A program made the translations under genes and the position numbers. A model generated the notes under the pieces. It did no database searches. It was not told the DNA's origin and saw nothing but the letters and a program-made list of their open reading frames with translations. 64,000 bases of DNA from Kitasatospora indigofera (GTDB taxonomy: Bacteria; Actinomycetota; Actinomycetes; Streptomycetales; Streptomycetaceae). Below, piece after piece: positions 32,572 through 40,462 of this stretch (positions within the stretch are counted from its first letter, which is position 1; every line of letters starts with the position of its first letter). The stretch lies in contig NZ_BNBO01000045.1 of the NCBI RefSeq assembly GCF_014655955.1, positions 1 to 64,000 of the forward strand, in the 5' to 3' direction.

Positions 32572-33462
32572 GTGGTCAAGCAGGAGCGGGCGGGACGCAC
32601 CAGGCAGGCCGTGCTGCTCGCGGCGGCGAGGACTTTCGCCGACGCGGGCTACGAATCGGCGAGCCTGGTGGACATCAGTCGCTGTGCCGGGGTCAGCAAG
32701 GGGGCCCTCTACTTCCACTTCGTGTCCAAGCAGGCGCTGGCCGAGGGGGTGCGGGCGGCGGCCCGCCGGGTCATCGCGACCGCGGTGCTGCGCGCCCGCC
32801 GCAGTGACGGGCCGGCCGTGCAGGCCCTGCTCGACCTGGCCCACGAGCTGGCCAGGCTGTTGCGCGAGGACATCGTGGTGCGGGCCGGGGTGCTGCTCAG
32901 CCAGGGCACCCAGAGCGGCAAGGAGCCGCCGGGCCCGGGCGCCCCGGAGGGGTGCGGCCCCTGGCGGGACTGGACGGTGATGGTGCGCCGGCAGCTGGTG
33001 CTGGCCGAGGCCTCGGGCGAACTGCGGCCGGGGGCAGGCCCCCAGGAGTCGGCGGAGCTGCTGACGGCGGTCGCGGCCGGCCTGGTGCTGCTCTCCTGGG
33101 CGGACGCCGCGGTGCTCCGCCCGGAGGCGGTGGCCGCCGTGCTGGCCTCGGCGCTGCCGGCCCTGGTGCCGGCCGGGCGGACGGGTGAGTACCGGACGGA
33201 GGGGTCGGGAGCGGTGTTCCCCCGGGCCGACGGGCCGGCTCCGGTCGCCGGGGGCTGCGCCGGGCCCGGCCCGGAGCGCGCCGCGCACCCCGCCCCGGAG
33301 CGCGCCGCCGTCCCGGGCCCGGCCTGGGTGTTCGACCTCGGGCGCGGGTTCGTCCCGGCGCCCGCCCGCGTCCCGGCGCCGGTCTACGAGCCGGGGTTCG
33401 AGCCGGGATCGGAGCCGGGGTTCGAGCCCGGGTTCGAGACCTGCTCGGCGGCCTCCGGCTGA
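32572..33462 (+). CDS. TetR-family regulator of the GBL receptor type
   Basis: The 296-aa product starts at GTG 32572 behind GAGGGAGGGG. Residues 8-55 form the helix-turn-helix domain, with VDISRCAGVSKGALYFHFVS, the ArpA-type recognition sequence. The ligand domain keeps a Trp (Trp134, in PWRDWTVMVRRQL) aligned with the ligand-sensing Trp of ArpA/CprB. Residues from about 205 are a Pro/Ala/Gly-rich tail ending in EPGF/EPGS repeats, absent from usual receptors (about 220-240 aa). Being divergent from afsA, it may be a pseudo-receptor (ScbR2-like) or a true receptor. Its 3' end overlaps the next, convergent tetR by 79 bp. Confidence 0.85.
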   Translation: MVKQERAGRTRQAVLLAAARTFADAGYESASLVDISRCAGVSKGALYFHFVSKQALAEGVRAAARRVIATAVLRARRSDGPAVQALLDLAHELARLLREDIVVRAGVLLSQGTQSGKEPPGPGAPEGCGPWRDWTVMVRRQLVLAEASGELRPGAGPQESAELLTAVAAGLVLLSWADAAVLRPEAVAAVLASALPALVPAGRTGEYRTEGSGAVFPRADGPAPVAGGCAGPGPERAAHPAPERAAVPGPAWVFDLGRGFVPAPARVPAPVYEPGFEPGSEPGFEPGFETCSAASG

Positions 33463-34067
33463 GGCGGGTGCACGGCCAGCCGGGCCAGCGCGTGCGGCTG
33501 CACCAGGCCGGGCAGCAGCAGGGTCCACAGGTCGGTCATCCGCTTGATCAGGTCCTGCCGGTCGGTCAGCACCTGGGAGGTGAGCTGGATGCCGGTCACC
33601 GCGCCGACGATCACGTCGGCCGCCCCGGCGGTGTCCAGCCCCGGGTGCAGCTCGCCCTTGTCCATGGCGTTGCGCAGCAGCAGGTGGGCCGCGTCGGACC
33701 AGCCGCGGTAGGCCATGGTCTGCGGCTGGGTGAAGGTGCCGTGCTCGATGGTGAGCCGGATGCTGCCGCGGACCAGCGGGTCCCGCTGCAGGGCGTCGGC
33801 GAAGGCGTACCCGAGGTCGATCAGCGTCTGCACCGGGCTGTCCGAGGTGGGGACCCAGGACGCGAGCCAGGTGGACTGCTCCTCGATGACCGCCCGGGCC
33901 AGCTCCTCCTTGGAGCTGAAGTGGAAGTAGAGCGCGCCCTTGGTGACGGCCGCCTGCGCCAGGATCTCGGACATCGTGGCACCGGCGTAGCCCCGTTTGT
34001 CGAACACGACGGCCGCGGCGCGGAGAACTGCCTGCCGGGTCGCCAGGGCACGGGCCTGCCGAGCCAT
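33384..34067 (-). CDS. Gamma-butyrolactone receptor (ArpA/ScbR/FarA-like)
   Basis: This 227-aa TetR protein is the closer match to true GBL receptors. The DNA-binding part reads TRQAVLRAAAVVFDKRGYAG, then MSEILAQAAVTKGALYFHFS. The ligand domain includes LRNAMDKGELHPGLDTAGAA, and Trp123 in MAYRGWSDAAHLLL matches the ligand-contacting Trp of CprB and ArpA. The last 16 residues are (S/D)NPGS-type repeats encoded by the strand opposite the other tetR tail. When its GBL binds it should release AREs such as those near afsA. A possible ARE lies upstream of its own start. Confidence 0.9.
   Translation of the reverse strand: MARQARALATRQAVLRAAAVVFDKRGYAGATMSEILAQAAVTKGALYFHFSSKEELARAVIEEQSTWLASWVPTSDSPVQTLIDLGYAFADALQRDPLVRGSIRLTIEHGTFTQPQTMAYRGWSDAAHLLLRNAMDKGELHPGLDTAGAADVIVGAVTGIQLTSQVLTDRQDLIKRMTDLWTLLLPGLVQPHALARLAVHPPQPEAAEQVSNPGSNPGSDPGSNPGS
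33388..33435. repeat. 12-bp tandem repeat coding on both strands
   Basis: Four units of GAGCCGGGGTTC (with small changes) encode EPGF/EPGS at the end of the plus-strand tetR and NPGS/DPGS at the end of the minus-strand tetR. Expansion of one array therefore lengthens both proteins. Confidence 0.85.
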
Positions 34068-34147
34068 CGGAGCCTCCTAGGGGTCGTGGGTCCGCGCCGG
34101 CGTCCGGTCGGGGGCGGCGGGTGTCCGGGGGTCTGGGGAGGATAGCC

Positions 34148-34170
34148 GCAAACCGCGCAGGTGGAATTGT
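34148..34170. promoter_or_regulatory. Weak ARE-like site upstream of the GBL receptor gene
   Basis: On the minus strand ACAATTCCACCTGCGCGGTTTGC resembles the ARE layout (ACAnnC...GGTTTGT) with several deviations. It lies 81-103 bp upstream of the receptor start and could mediate autorepression. Confidence 0.35.
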
Positions 34171-34246
34171 ACGGGGGCCAACTTCCCTTCCCCCGGCGGT
34201 CTTCAAGAATTCGCCCGGCCCTTCCACCGGCCCGGCCCGCCAGGGT

Positions 34247-34300
34247 ACGCGAACGGCCCCCTCGGCACCCGGTGTCCGGGGTCGAGGGGGCCGTTCGCGT
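34247..34300. terminator. Terminator of the accB-accE transcript
   Basis: Perfect 18-base arms (34247-34264 and 34283-34300, ACGCGAACGGCCCCCTCG and its complement) form a stable hairpin 79 bases past the accE stop on the minus strand. Confidence 0.8.
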
Positions 34301-34378
34301 GGTGCCGGCGGCGCAGGGGTGCGGGCGCCACCGGCCGGGTTGACGCTCGGGTGCCGGGCGGGGCGGCCCGGCGGGCGG

Positions 34379-34588
34379 TTACGCCGCCTGCTGCCAGCTG
34401 ACCGGCGACCAGTACGGCTGGCGCCGCTCCAGGCGCTGCCAGCCGGCCATCGGCTCGACCGGGGCGATCGCCGCGGCGGCCTGCTGGGCGACGGCCGCGC
34501 GGGCCATCAGCACGGCCGTCAGGGCGGCGAGTTCCTCGTCGTTCAGCGAGCCGCGGACGATGCGGACAAGAGGTTCGGAAGCGCTCAT
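34379..34588 (-). CDS. accE: Acyl-CoA carboxylase epsilon subunit
   Basis: The small epsilon subunit binds and activates the beta subunit of actinobacterial acyl-CoA carboxylases. The 69-aa protein reads MSASEPLVRIVRGSLNDEEL, then AALTAVLMARAAVAQQAA, and ends with the characteristic WQRLERRQPYWSPVSWQQ. ATG 34588 follows GGGAGAAACC. It lies 158 bp downstream of the beta subunit gene, a wider gap than usual, which holds phased short repeats. Confidence 0.93.
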   Translation of the reverse strand: MSASEPLVRIVRGSLNDEELAALTAVLMARAAVAQQAAAAIAPVEPMAGWQRLERRQPYWSPVSWQQAA

Positions 34589-34656
34589 GGCCTTTGGTTT
34601 CTCCCCCGTGCAGATTTCTGGATGGATGGTCGGAGTGCGGGCTCCCCGGCCTGCGG

Positions 34657-34724
34657 GGAGCTGTCGCGAGCTGCGCGCACGTGCTTCGAACTGCGTCGAA
34701 CTGCTTCGGGCTACTGCGAACTGC
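34657..34724. repeat. Helically phased CGAACTGC repeats between accB and accE
   Basis: CGAACTGC occurs at 34687, 34697 and 34717, with variants CGAGCTGC at 34667 and GGAGCTGT at 34657. All starts are 10 or 20 bp apart, so they lie on one face of the helix. The array fills the gap between the two carboxylase genes. Confidence 0.6.
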
Positions 34725-34746
34725 GGCGGTGCACTGCGGTGATCCA

Positions 34747-36348
34747 CTACATCGGCGGGTTGCCGTGCTTGCGGCTGGGCAGGTCGGCGTGCTTGGTGCG
34801 GAGCATGGCGAGCGAGGCGGCGAGCACGGCGCGGGTCTCGGCCGGGTCGATGACGTCGTCCACGAGGCCGCGCTCGGCCGCGTAGTACGGGTGCATCAGT
34901 TCGCTCTTGTACTCCTTGATCTTCTGCGCCCGCATCGCCTCGGGGTCGTCGGCGCCGTTGATGTCCCGGCGGAAGATGACGTTGGCCGCGCCCTCGGCGC
35001 CCATCACGGCGATCTCGTTGGTGGGCCAGGCGAAGGACAGGTCCGCGCCGATCGAGCGGGAGTCCATCACGATGTACGCGCCGCCGTAGGCCTTGCGCAG
35101 GATCAGCTGGATCCGCGGCACGGTGGCGTTGCAGTACGCGTAGAGGAGCTTGGCGCCGTGCCGGATGATGCCGTCGTGCTCCTGGTCGACGCCGGGCAGG
35201 AAGCCCGGGACGTCCAGCATGGTCACCAGCGGGATGTTGAAGGCGTCGCACATCTGGACGAAGCGCGCGGCCTTCTCCGAGGCGTTGATGTCCAGCACGC
35301 CGGCCAGCGACTGCGGCTGGTTGGCGATGATGCCGGTGACGTGGCCGTCGATCCGGGCCAGCACGCAGAGCACGTTGGTGGCCCAGCGCTCGTGGATCTC
35401 CAGGAACTCGCCGTGGTCGACGATCTCCTCGATCACCTTGCGCATGTCGTACGGGCGGTTGCCGTCGGCGGGGACGAGGTCCAGCAGCGAGTCGTTGCGG
35501 CGGTCCACCGGGTCGTCGTTGACGTTGGCCGGGGGCATCTCGCGGTTGTTCTGCGGCAGCAGCGACAGGAGGTAGCGGACCTCCTCGATGCAGCTCTGCT
35601 CGTCGTCGTAGGCGAAGTGCGAGACGCCGGAGACGCCGGAGTGGACGTCGGCGCCGCCGAGGCCGTTCTGGCTGATCTTCTCGCCGGTGACGGCCTGCAC
35701 CACGTCCGGGCCGGTGATGAACATCTGCGAGGTCTCGCGGACCATGAAGATGAAGTCGGTCAGCGCGGGGGAGTAGGCGGCGCCGCCGGCGCAGGGGCCG
35801 AGCATCACGGAGATCTGCGGGATGACGCCGGAGGCGCGGGTGTTGCGCTGGAAGATGCCGCCGTACCCGGCGAGCGCGGTGACGCCCTCCTGGATGCGGG
35901 CGCCGGCGCCGTCGTTCAGCGAGATCAGCGGGGCGCCGGCCGCGATGGCCATGTCCATGATCTTGTGGATCTTCTGCGCGTGGGCCTCGCCCAGCGCGCC
36001 GCCGAAGATCCGGAAGTCGTGGGCGTAGGTGAAGACGGTGCGCCCGTGCACGGTGCCCCAGCCGACGATGACACCGTCGGTGTGCGGCTTCTTGGCCTCC
36101 AGGCCGAAGCCGGTGGCGCGGTGCCGGCGCAGCGGCTCCACCTCGTGGAAGGAGCCCTCGTCCAGGAGCAGGTCGATCCGCTCGCGAGCGGTCAGCTTGC
36201 CCTTGGCGTGCTGGGCCTCGGTGGCTTTCTCGCTCGGGCCGCTGCGAACCTTCTCGCGCAGTTCGTGCAGCTCGGCGACCCGCCCGCGGGCGTCGGCCGG
36301 GATCTCGGGGATCTCGTCACCGACCGGCGCCTCATGCACAACCGTCAT
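34747..36348 (-). CDS. accB: Acyl-CoA carboxylase beta subunit (acetyl/propionyl-CoA carboxyltransferase)
   Basis: This carboxyltransferase moves CO2 from biotin to acetyl- or propionyl-CoA, giving malonyl- or methylmalonyl-CoA for fatty acids and polyketides. The 533-aa protein starts at ATG 36348 (MTVVHEAPVG); the frame is open five codons further. Signatures are GKLTARERIDLLLDEGSF, the oxyanion-hole turn GPCAGGAAYSPALTDF in the first crotonase half, and GFLPGVDQEH with AYGGAYIVMDSRSIGADL in the second. It is close to the S. coelicolor AccB/PccB type. The biotin-carrying alpha subunit is not in the window. Confidence 0.96.
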   Translation of the reverse strand: MTVVHEAPVGDEIPEIPADARGRVAELHELREKVRSGPSEKATEAQHAKGKLTARERIDLLLDEGSFHEVEPLRRHRATGFGLEAKKPHTDGVIVGWGTVHGRTVFTYAHDFRIFGGALGEAHAQKIHKIMDMAIAAGAPLISLNDGAGARIQEGVTALAGYGGIFQRNTRASGVIPQISVMLGPCAGGAAYSPALTDFIFMVRETSQMFITGPDVVQAVTGEKISQNGLGGADVHSGVSGVSHFAYDDEQSCIEEVRYLLSLLPQNNREMPPANVNDDPVDRRNDSLLDLVPADGNRPYDMRKVIEEIVDHGEFLEIHERWATNVLCVLARIDGHVTGIIANQPQSLAGVLDINASEKAARFVQMCDAFNIPLVTMLDVPGFLPGVDQEHDGIIRHGAKLLYAYCNATVPRIQLILRKAYGGAYIVMDSRSIGADLSFAWPTNEIAVMGAEGAANVIFRRDINGADDPEAMRAQKIKEYKSELMHPYYAAERGLVDDVIDPAETRAVLAASLAMLRTKHADLPSRKHGNPPM

Positions 36349-36723
36349 CTCGAACCACTCCAAGGGTGAGGGAACTGTCCGACAGCCAACGTCTGCGGTG
36401 CCCCCGGCTGCGAATCACTTCTTCAGTTACCGACTCTACGAGGCCCGGCAGCTTGGTTTCGGCGTCGATTCCGTACAAGGTCGCGAGCGATTAGATGTCA
36501 GTCCTGAACAGAAAGCGCCCCCATCGGGCCCACCGGGCCGGTATCGGGGCGGATCTGCCGAGCGGTGTCGGCGGGGCTTGGAGGAAGACGGGAAGGTGCA
36601 GGTCAGAGCCGCTGGTCCAGAGCCGTTCGAGGGCGGATGGAGGGATTCTCCGGCTCGGCCCGAGTGATCTGTGCATGTCGGCGAGTGCCGTCGTCAGGGC
36701 GGTGGACTCGTAGGGATGCGCCA
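36349..36723. other. accB upstream region
   Basis: The region should carry the accB promoter. An A+T-richer part at 36400-36500 includes CTAATC on the minus strand as a possible -10. I see no gene and no clear operator. Confidence 0.35.
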
Positions 36724-36762
36724 AAAATGCGGAAGCCCACCACGGGCGGTGCCGGGTGGGCT
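36724..36762 (-). terminator. Intrinsic terminator with T tract after the PLDc_N gene
   Basis: On the minus strand AGCCCACC and GGTGGGCT arms (36734-36741 and 36755-36762) form a hairpin followed by CCGCATTTTTGG. It lies about 28 bases past the stop of the membrane protein and is one of the few hairpins here with a T run. Confidence 0.8.
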
Positions 36763-36789
36763 GTCCGGGGGAGCGGCGGGCGGGCCGGG

Positions 36790-37209
36790 TCAGCCCCGGC
36801 CGCCGGTGTCCGGGTCGTCCTTGCCCCGCAGGTCCTCCTCGCGGCGGCGCAGGTCGGCCTCCCACTGCTTGAGCATGTCCTCGTGCCGCTTGTTGTCCTT
36901 CTTCAAGGACGCCAGGAACTCGGGGTCGTCGTCCGGCGCGGTGCTGCGGCCGGCCGCGGGCCGCTCGTACTCCGGGTAACCGGCGGTGCCGGAGGGCCAG
37001 GCCACCTGGCGGCGCTGGGCGCCGGCCCGCTGCTTGCCGGCCACCAGCCAGGCGATCGGGCCGAGCAGGACCTCGCCGAAGAGCAGGATGATGATCACCC
37101 ACACCACCTTGGGCAGGTGGCGGACCTCCTCCTCCGGCGTGGTGAGGCAGTCGATGAACGCCCAGATCCACAGGGCGAGCACGATCAGGAACGGAAGCAT
37201 CCTCAGCAC
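36790..37209 (-). CDS. Membrane protein with PLDc_N domain
   Basis: The 139-aa protein has two membrane helices near the N-terminus (MLPFLIVLALWIWAFIDCLT and VVWVIIILLFGEVLLGPIAW) around a short loop TPEEEVRHLPK. This is the PLDc_N (phospholipase D nuclease N-terminal) architecture, here without any nuclease domain. The cytoplasmic tail is charged and likely coiled (LASLKKDNKRHEDMLKQWEA, DLRRREEDLRGKDD). GTG 37209 follows GGGGGAG with good spacing; ATG 37200 is the alternative. It is divergent from ubiD; its function is unknown. Confidence 0.82.
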   Translation of the reverse strand: MLRMLPFLIVLALWIWAFIDCLTTPEEEVRHLPKVVWVIIILLFGEVLLGPIAWLVAGKQRAGAQRRQVAWPSGTAGYPEYERPAAGRSTAPDDDPEFLASLKKDNKRHEDMLKQWEADLRRREEDLRGKDDPDTGGRG

Positions 37210-37282
37210 GGCGGTGATCTCCCCCGGAGACAGGTGGGCCCCTTGACCGGCCCAGGCTATCGGGTGGCGGATACTGACTCGC

Positions 37283-38740
37283 ATGGCATACGACGATCTC
37301 CGCTCGTTTCTCCGGGCGCTGGAACGAGAAGGCGACCTCAGGCGGATCAAGGCCGAGGTGGATCCCCATCTGGAGATCGGCGAGATCGTCGACCGGGTGC
37401 AGAAGGCCAAGGGCCCGGCGTTGCTCTTCGAGAACGTCAAGGGCGCGGCGATGCCGCTGGCCATGAACGTCTTCGGCACCGAGCGCCGGCTGGCCAAGTC
37501 GCTCGGCCTGAAGGGCCCGGAGGAGATCTCCGAGAAGATCGCCGGTCTGCTGAAGCCGGAGCTGCCGCAGGGCTTCACCGGCTTCCGGGACGCCTTCGGC
37601 AAGCTGGCCTCGATGGCGCACGTGCCGCCGAAGAACGTGAAGTCGGGCGACGCCCCGGTGCACGAGGTGGTGCTCACCGGCGACGACGTCAACCTGGACG
37701 ACCTGCCGGCGCTGTTCACCTGGCCGCTGGACGGCGGCTCCTTCTTCAACCTCGGCCTGACCCACACCAAGGACCCGGACTCCGGCATCCGCAACCTCGG
37801 CCTGTACCGCCTGCAGCGGCACGACCGGCGGACCATTGGCATGCACTGGCAGATCCACAAGGACAGCCGCAACCACTACGCGGTGGCCGCCAAGCGCGGT
37901 GAGCGCCTGCCGGTCGCGATCGCCTTCGGCTGCCCGCCAGCCGTCACCTACGCGGCGACGGCGCCGCTGCCCGGCGACATCGACGAGTACCTGTTCGCGG
38001 GCTTCGTGGCCGGCGAGCGGGTGCGGATGGTCGACTGCAAGACCGTGCCGCTCCAGGTGCCCGCCGACGCCGAGGTCGTGCTGGAGGGCTGGCTGGAGCC
38101 CGGCGAGATGCTGCCGGAGGGCCCGTTCGGCGACCACACCGGCTTCTACACCCCGCAGGAGCCCTTCCCGGCGCTGACCATCGACTGCGTGACGATGCGC
38201 AGGCGGCCGGTCCTGCAGTCGATCGTGGTGGGGCGCCCGCCGACCGAGGACGGCCCGCTGGGCAAGTTCACCGAGCGGTTCTTCCTGCCGCTGCTGAAGA
38301 TCATCATCCCGGACATCGTGGACTACGACCTCCCCGAGGCCGGCGGCTTCCACAACTGCGTGATCGTCTCGATCGACAAGAAGTACCCCAAGCACGCCCA
38401 GAAGGTCATGCACGCGATCTGGGGCGCCCACATGATGTCGCTGACCAAGCTGATCATCGTGGTGGACGCCGACTGCGACGTGCACGACTACCAGGAGGTG
38501 GCCTGGCGGGCGCTCGGCAACACCGACTACAGCCGGGACCTCTCGGTCGTCGAGGGCCCGGTCGACCACCTGGACCACGCGTCCTACCAGCAGTTCTGGG
38601 GCGGCAAGGCGGGCATCGACGCCACCCGCAAGCTCCCCGAGGAGGGCTACACCCGCGACGGCGGCTGGCCCGAGATGGTCACCTCCGACCCGGAGACGGC
38701 CGCCCTGGTCACCAAGCGCTGGAAGGAGTACGGGCTGTGA
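37283..38740 (+). CDS. ubiD: UbiD-family decarboxylase (futalosine menaquinone pathway)
   Basis: UbiD enzymes decarboxylate aromatic acids using prenylated FMN made by UbiX. Near mqnP, ubiX and mqnE this one most likely decarboxylates the naphthoate intermediate of menaquinone synthesis. The 485-aa protein begins MAYDDLRSFLRALEREGDLR and shows FGDHTGFYTPQEPFPALTID (part of the Glu-Arg-Glu active site), RNHYAVAAKRGERLPVAIAF and MHAIWGAHMMSLTKLIIVVD. The stop overlaps the mqnP start by 4 bases. Confidence 0.92.
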   Translation: MAYDDLRSFLRALEREGDLRRIKAEVDPHLEIGEIVDRVQKAKGPALLFENVKGAAMPLAMNVFGTERRLAKSLGLKGPEEISEKIAGLLKPELPQGFTGFRDAFGKLASMAHVPPKNVKSGDAPVHEVVLTGDDVNLDDLPALFTWPLDGGSFFNLGLTHTKDPDSGIRNLGLYRLQRHDRRTIGMHWQIHKDSRNHYAVAAKRGERLPVAIAFGCPPAVTYAATAPLPGDIDEYLFAGFVAGERVRMVDCKTVPLQVPADAEVVLEGWLEPGEMLPEGPFGDHTGFYTPQEPFPALTIDCVTMRRRPVLQSIVVGRPPTEDGPLGKFTERFFLPLLKIIIPDIVDYDLPEAGGFHNCVIVSIDKKYPKHAQKVMHAIWGAHMMSLTKLIIVVDADCDVHDYQEVAWRALGNTDYSRDLSVVEGPVDHLDHASYQQFWGGKAGIDATRKLPEEGYTRDGGWPEMVTSDPETAALVTKRWKEYGL

Positions 38741-39645
38741 GCACCACCGCCGATCTCTTCGAGGCCCCGCCGCCGAACAAGGCCAAGGCCTTCCTGCGGC
38801 TGGTCATGATCGAGCACTCGGTGTTCGCCCTGCCCTTCGCCTACATCGCGGCCCTGACGGCGATGTTCCTCACCGACGAGCGGGTGCACTGGTCCACGCT
38901 GGTGATCGTGACCGTCTGCATGGTGGGCCTGCGGACCTTCGCGATGGCCGCCAACCGGATCATCGACCGCGAGATCGACGCCCGGAACCCGCGCACCGCC
39001 GGCCGCGAACTGGTCACCGGCGCCGTCTCGATGCGCACCGCCTACACGGGCTCGGCGATCGCCCTGGTGGTCTTCCTCGGCGCCGCCGCCCTGCTCAACC
39101 CGCTCTGCCTGGCGCTCGCCCCGGTCGCCGTCGTCCCGATGGTGGTCTACCCGTACGGCAAGCGGTTCACCGACTTCCCGCACGCGATCCTGGGCCTGGC
39201 CCAGGCGATGGGGCCGGTCGGCGCCTGGCTGGCCGTCACCGGCAGCTGGTCCTGGGACGCCGTGGTGCTCGGCCTCGCGGTCGGCATCTGGATCGGCGGC
39301 TTCGACCTGATCTTCGGCTGCCAGGACGTCGCCGCCGACCGCGCCGAGGGCGTCCGGTCGGTGCCGGCCCGCTTCGGCATCGCCGGCGCCCTGTACGGCG
39401 CCCGGGCCTGCCACGTCCTCACCGTGCTGCTGCTCGGCTGGTACGCCGTCCTCACCGACGCCGGCCCGGCCTTCTGGGTGGGGCTGCTGGTGGTGGTCTG
39501 CGCGTTCGTCTACGAGCACTCCATCGTCAAGCCCGGTGACCTCTCGCGGCTCAACCGCGCCTTCTTCACCACCAACGGCTTCGTCGGCATCTCGCTCTTC
39601 TTCTTCGCCCTGCTCGACCTGGTGATCCGGGGGCTGGGCGTCTGA
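38737..39645 (+). CDS. mqnP: UbiA-family prenyltransferase MqnP
   Basis: MqnP attaches the isoprenoid tail to the menaquinone ring precursor. The 302-aa membrane protein has about 8-9 helices and the two Asp-rich motifs of UbiA enzymes: AANRIIDREIDARNPRTAGR and DLIFGCQDVAADRAEGVRSV. GTG 38737 overlaps the ubiD stop (GTGA). This ubiD-mqnP pair is conserved in streptomycetes that use the futalosine pathway. Confidence 0.93.
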   Translation: MSTTADLFEAPPPNKAKAFLRLVMIEHSVFALPFAYIAALTAMFLTDERVHWSTLVIVTVCMVGLRTFAMAANRIIDREIDARNPRTAGRELVTGAVSMRTAYTGSAIALVVFLGAAALLNPLCLALAPVAVVPMVVYPYGKRFTDFPHAILGLAQAMGPVGAWLAVTGSWSWDAVVLGLAVGIWIGGFDLIFGCQDVAADRAEGVRSVPARFGIAGALYGARACHVLTVLLLGWYAVLTDAGPAFWVGLLVVVCAFVYEHSIVKPGDLSRLNRAFFTTNGFVGISLFFFALLDLVIRGLGV

Positions 39646-39676
39646 CCGTCCCGCCCCCGGCGCCCGGCGTCCGGAC

Positions 39677-39855
39677 TCAGGCGTCGATCTCGCACCACAG
39701 ACCGGTACGGCTCGAATGGCCGTACCGGTCCGCCGCGTTCAGCACCGGCAGCGCGGCCGCCTGCACGCTCCGGTCGGCCCCGCCTGGCCGCCTCCGCCGA
39801 GGCGTGGCAGGGGTTCGTGACGGCCGCAGCGGCGGGCCTGCTGGAAGGGGCCTGA
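39677..39855. pseudogene. Possible coding remnants on both strands
   Basis: In the gap between mqnP and the VOC gene, the minus strand (39677-39780) reads a sensible C-terminus, LPVLNAADRYGHSSRTGLWC then EIDA and a stop. The plus strand (about 39787-39855) reads ASAEAWQGFVTAAAAGLLEG and a stop, which resembles the end of DUF397 proteins (AWxxFVxxVxAGEL). Neither has a start or a full domain, so both look like the ends of decayed genes. This is a reading of short sequence and could be chance. Confidence 0.35.
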
Positions 39856-40006
39856 CCCGCGGCCCGGCCGCCGTCCTCGACGGGCGCCGGGGTGGGCGGG
39901 CCGGCCGGTCCGGGCGGCGACGGCGGGGCGGCGGTTTCGGGGCGCGGCGAGGTGGTACGCGTAGGTGTCGTACCTGTCCGCCGCCCTTCCGGAGGAGTCA
40001 GCCCGC

Positions 40007-40381
40007 ATGATCGGCAAGCTGCAGTGCATCGTCCTGGACTGCCACTACCCGGCCGCGCTGGCCCGCTTCTACGCGGCGCTGCTCGGCGGGGAGGTGGACC
40101 GGCCGGATCCGCGGTGGTCGCTGGACGAGGACTGGTCCACCCTGCACACCGACGGCGGGCTGGTGGTGGCCTTCCAGCGGGTGCAGGACTTCCACCCGCC
40201 GCAGTGGCCGGACCCGGCCCACCCGCAGCAGATCCACCTGGACGTCGACGTCGAGGACATCGAGGCCGCCGAGCGGGCGGTGATCGCCCACGGTGGCGCG
40301 CCGCTGAAGGCGTACGAGGGCTGGCGGGTCTACGCGGACCCGGCGGGGCACCCGTTCTGCCTGATCGGCGGTTCCGCCTGA
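40007..40381 (+). CDS. VOC (glyoxalase/dioxygenase-like) superfamily protein
   Basis: The 124-aa protein has the paired beta-alpha-beta-beta-beta modules of VOC proteins: IVLDCHYPAALARFYAALLG in the first and IHLDVDVEDIEAAERAVIAH with DPAGHPFCLIG in the second. ATG 40007 follows a strong GGAGGAG. Ligand and function (metal enzyme, or resistance/binding protein) cannot be told from the sequence. It is monocistronic between mqnP and the convergent MOSC gene. Confidence 0.87.
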   Translation: MIGKLQCIVLDCHYPAALARFYAALLGGEVDRPDPRWSLDEDWSTLHTDGGLVVAFQRVQDFHPPQWPDPAHPQQIHLDVDVEDIEAAERAVIAHGGAPLKAYEGWRVYADPAGHPFCLIGGSA

Positions 40382-40462
40382 CCGGCGGCCCGGTGGCTCT
40401 TCCTGACCGGCGGCCGGCCGTCGCGTCCGGCCGACCGGGCCCCGGCGGGGCTCAGGCCGGGG

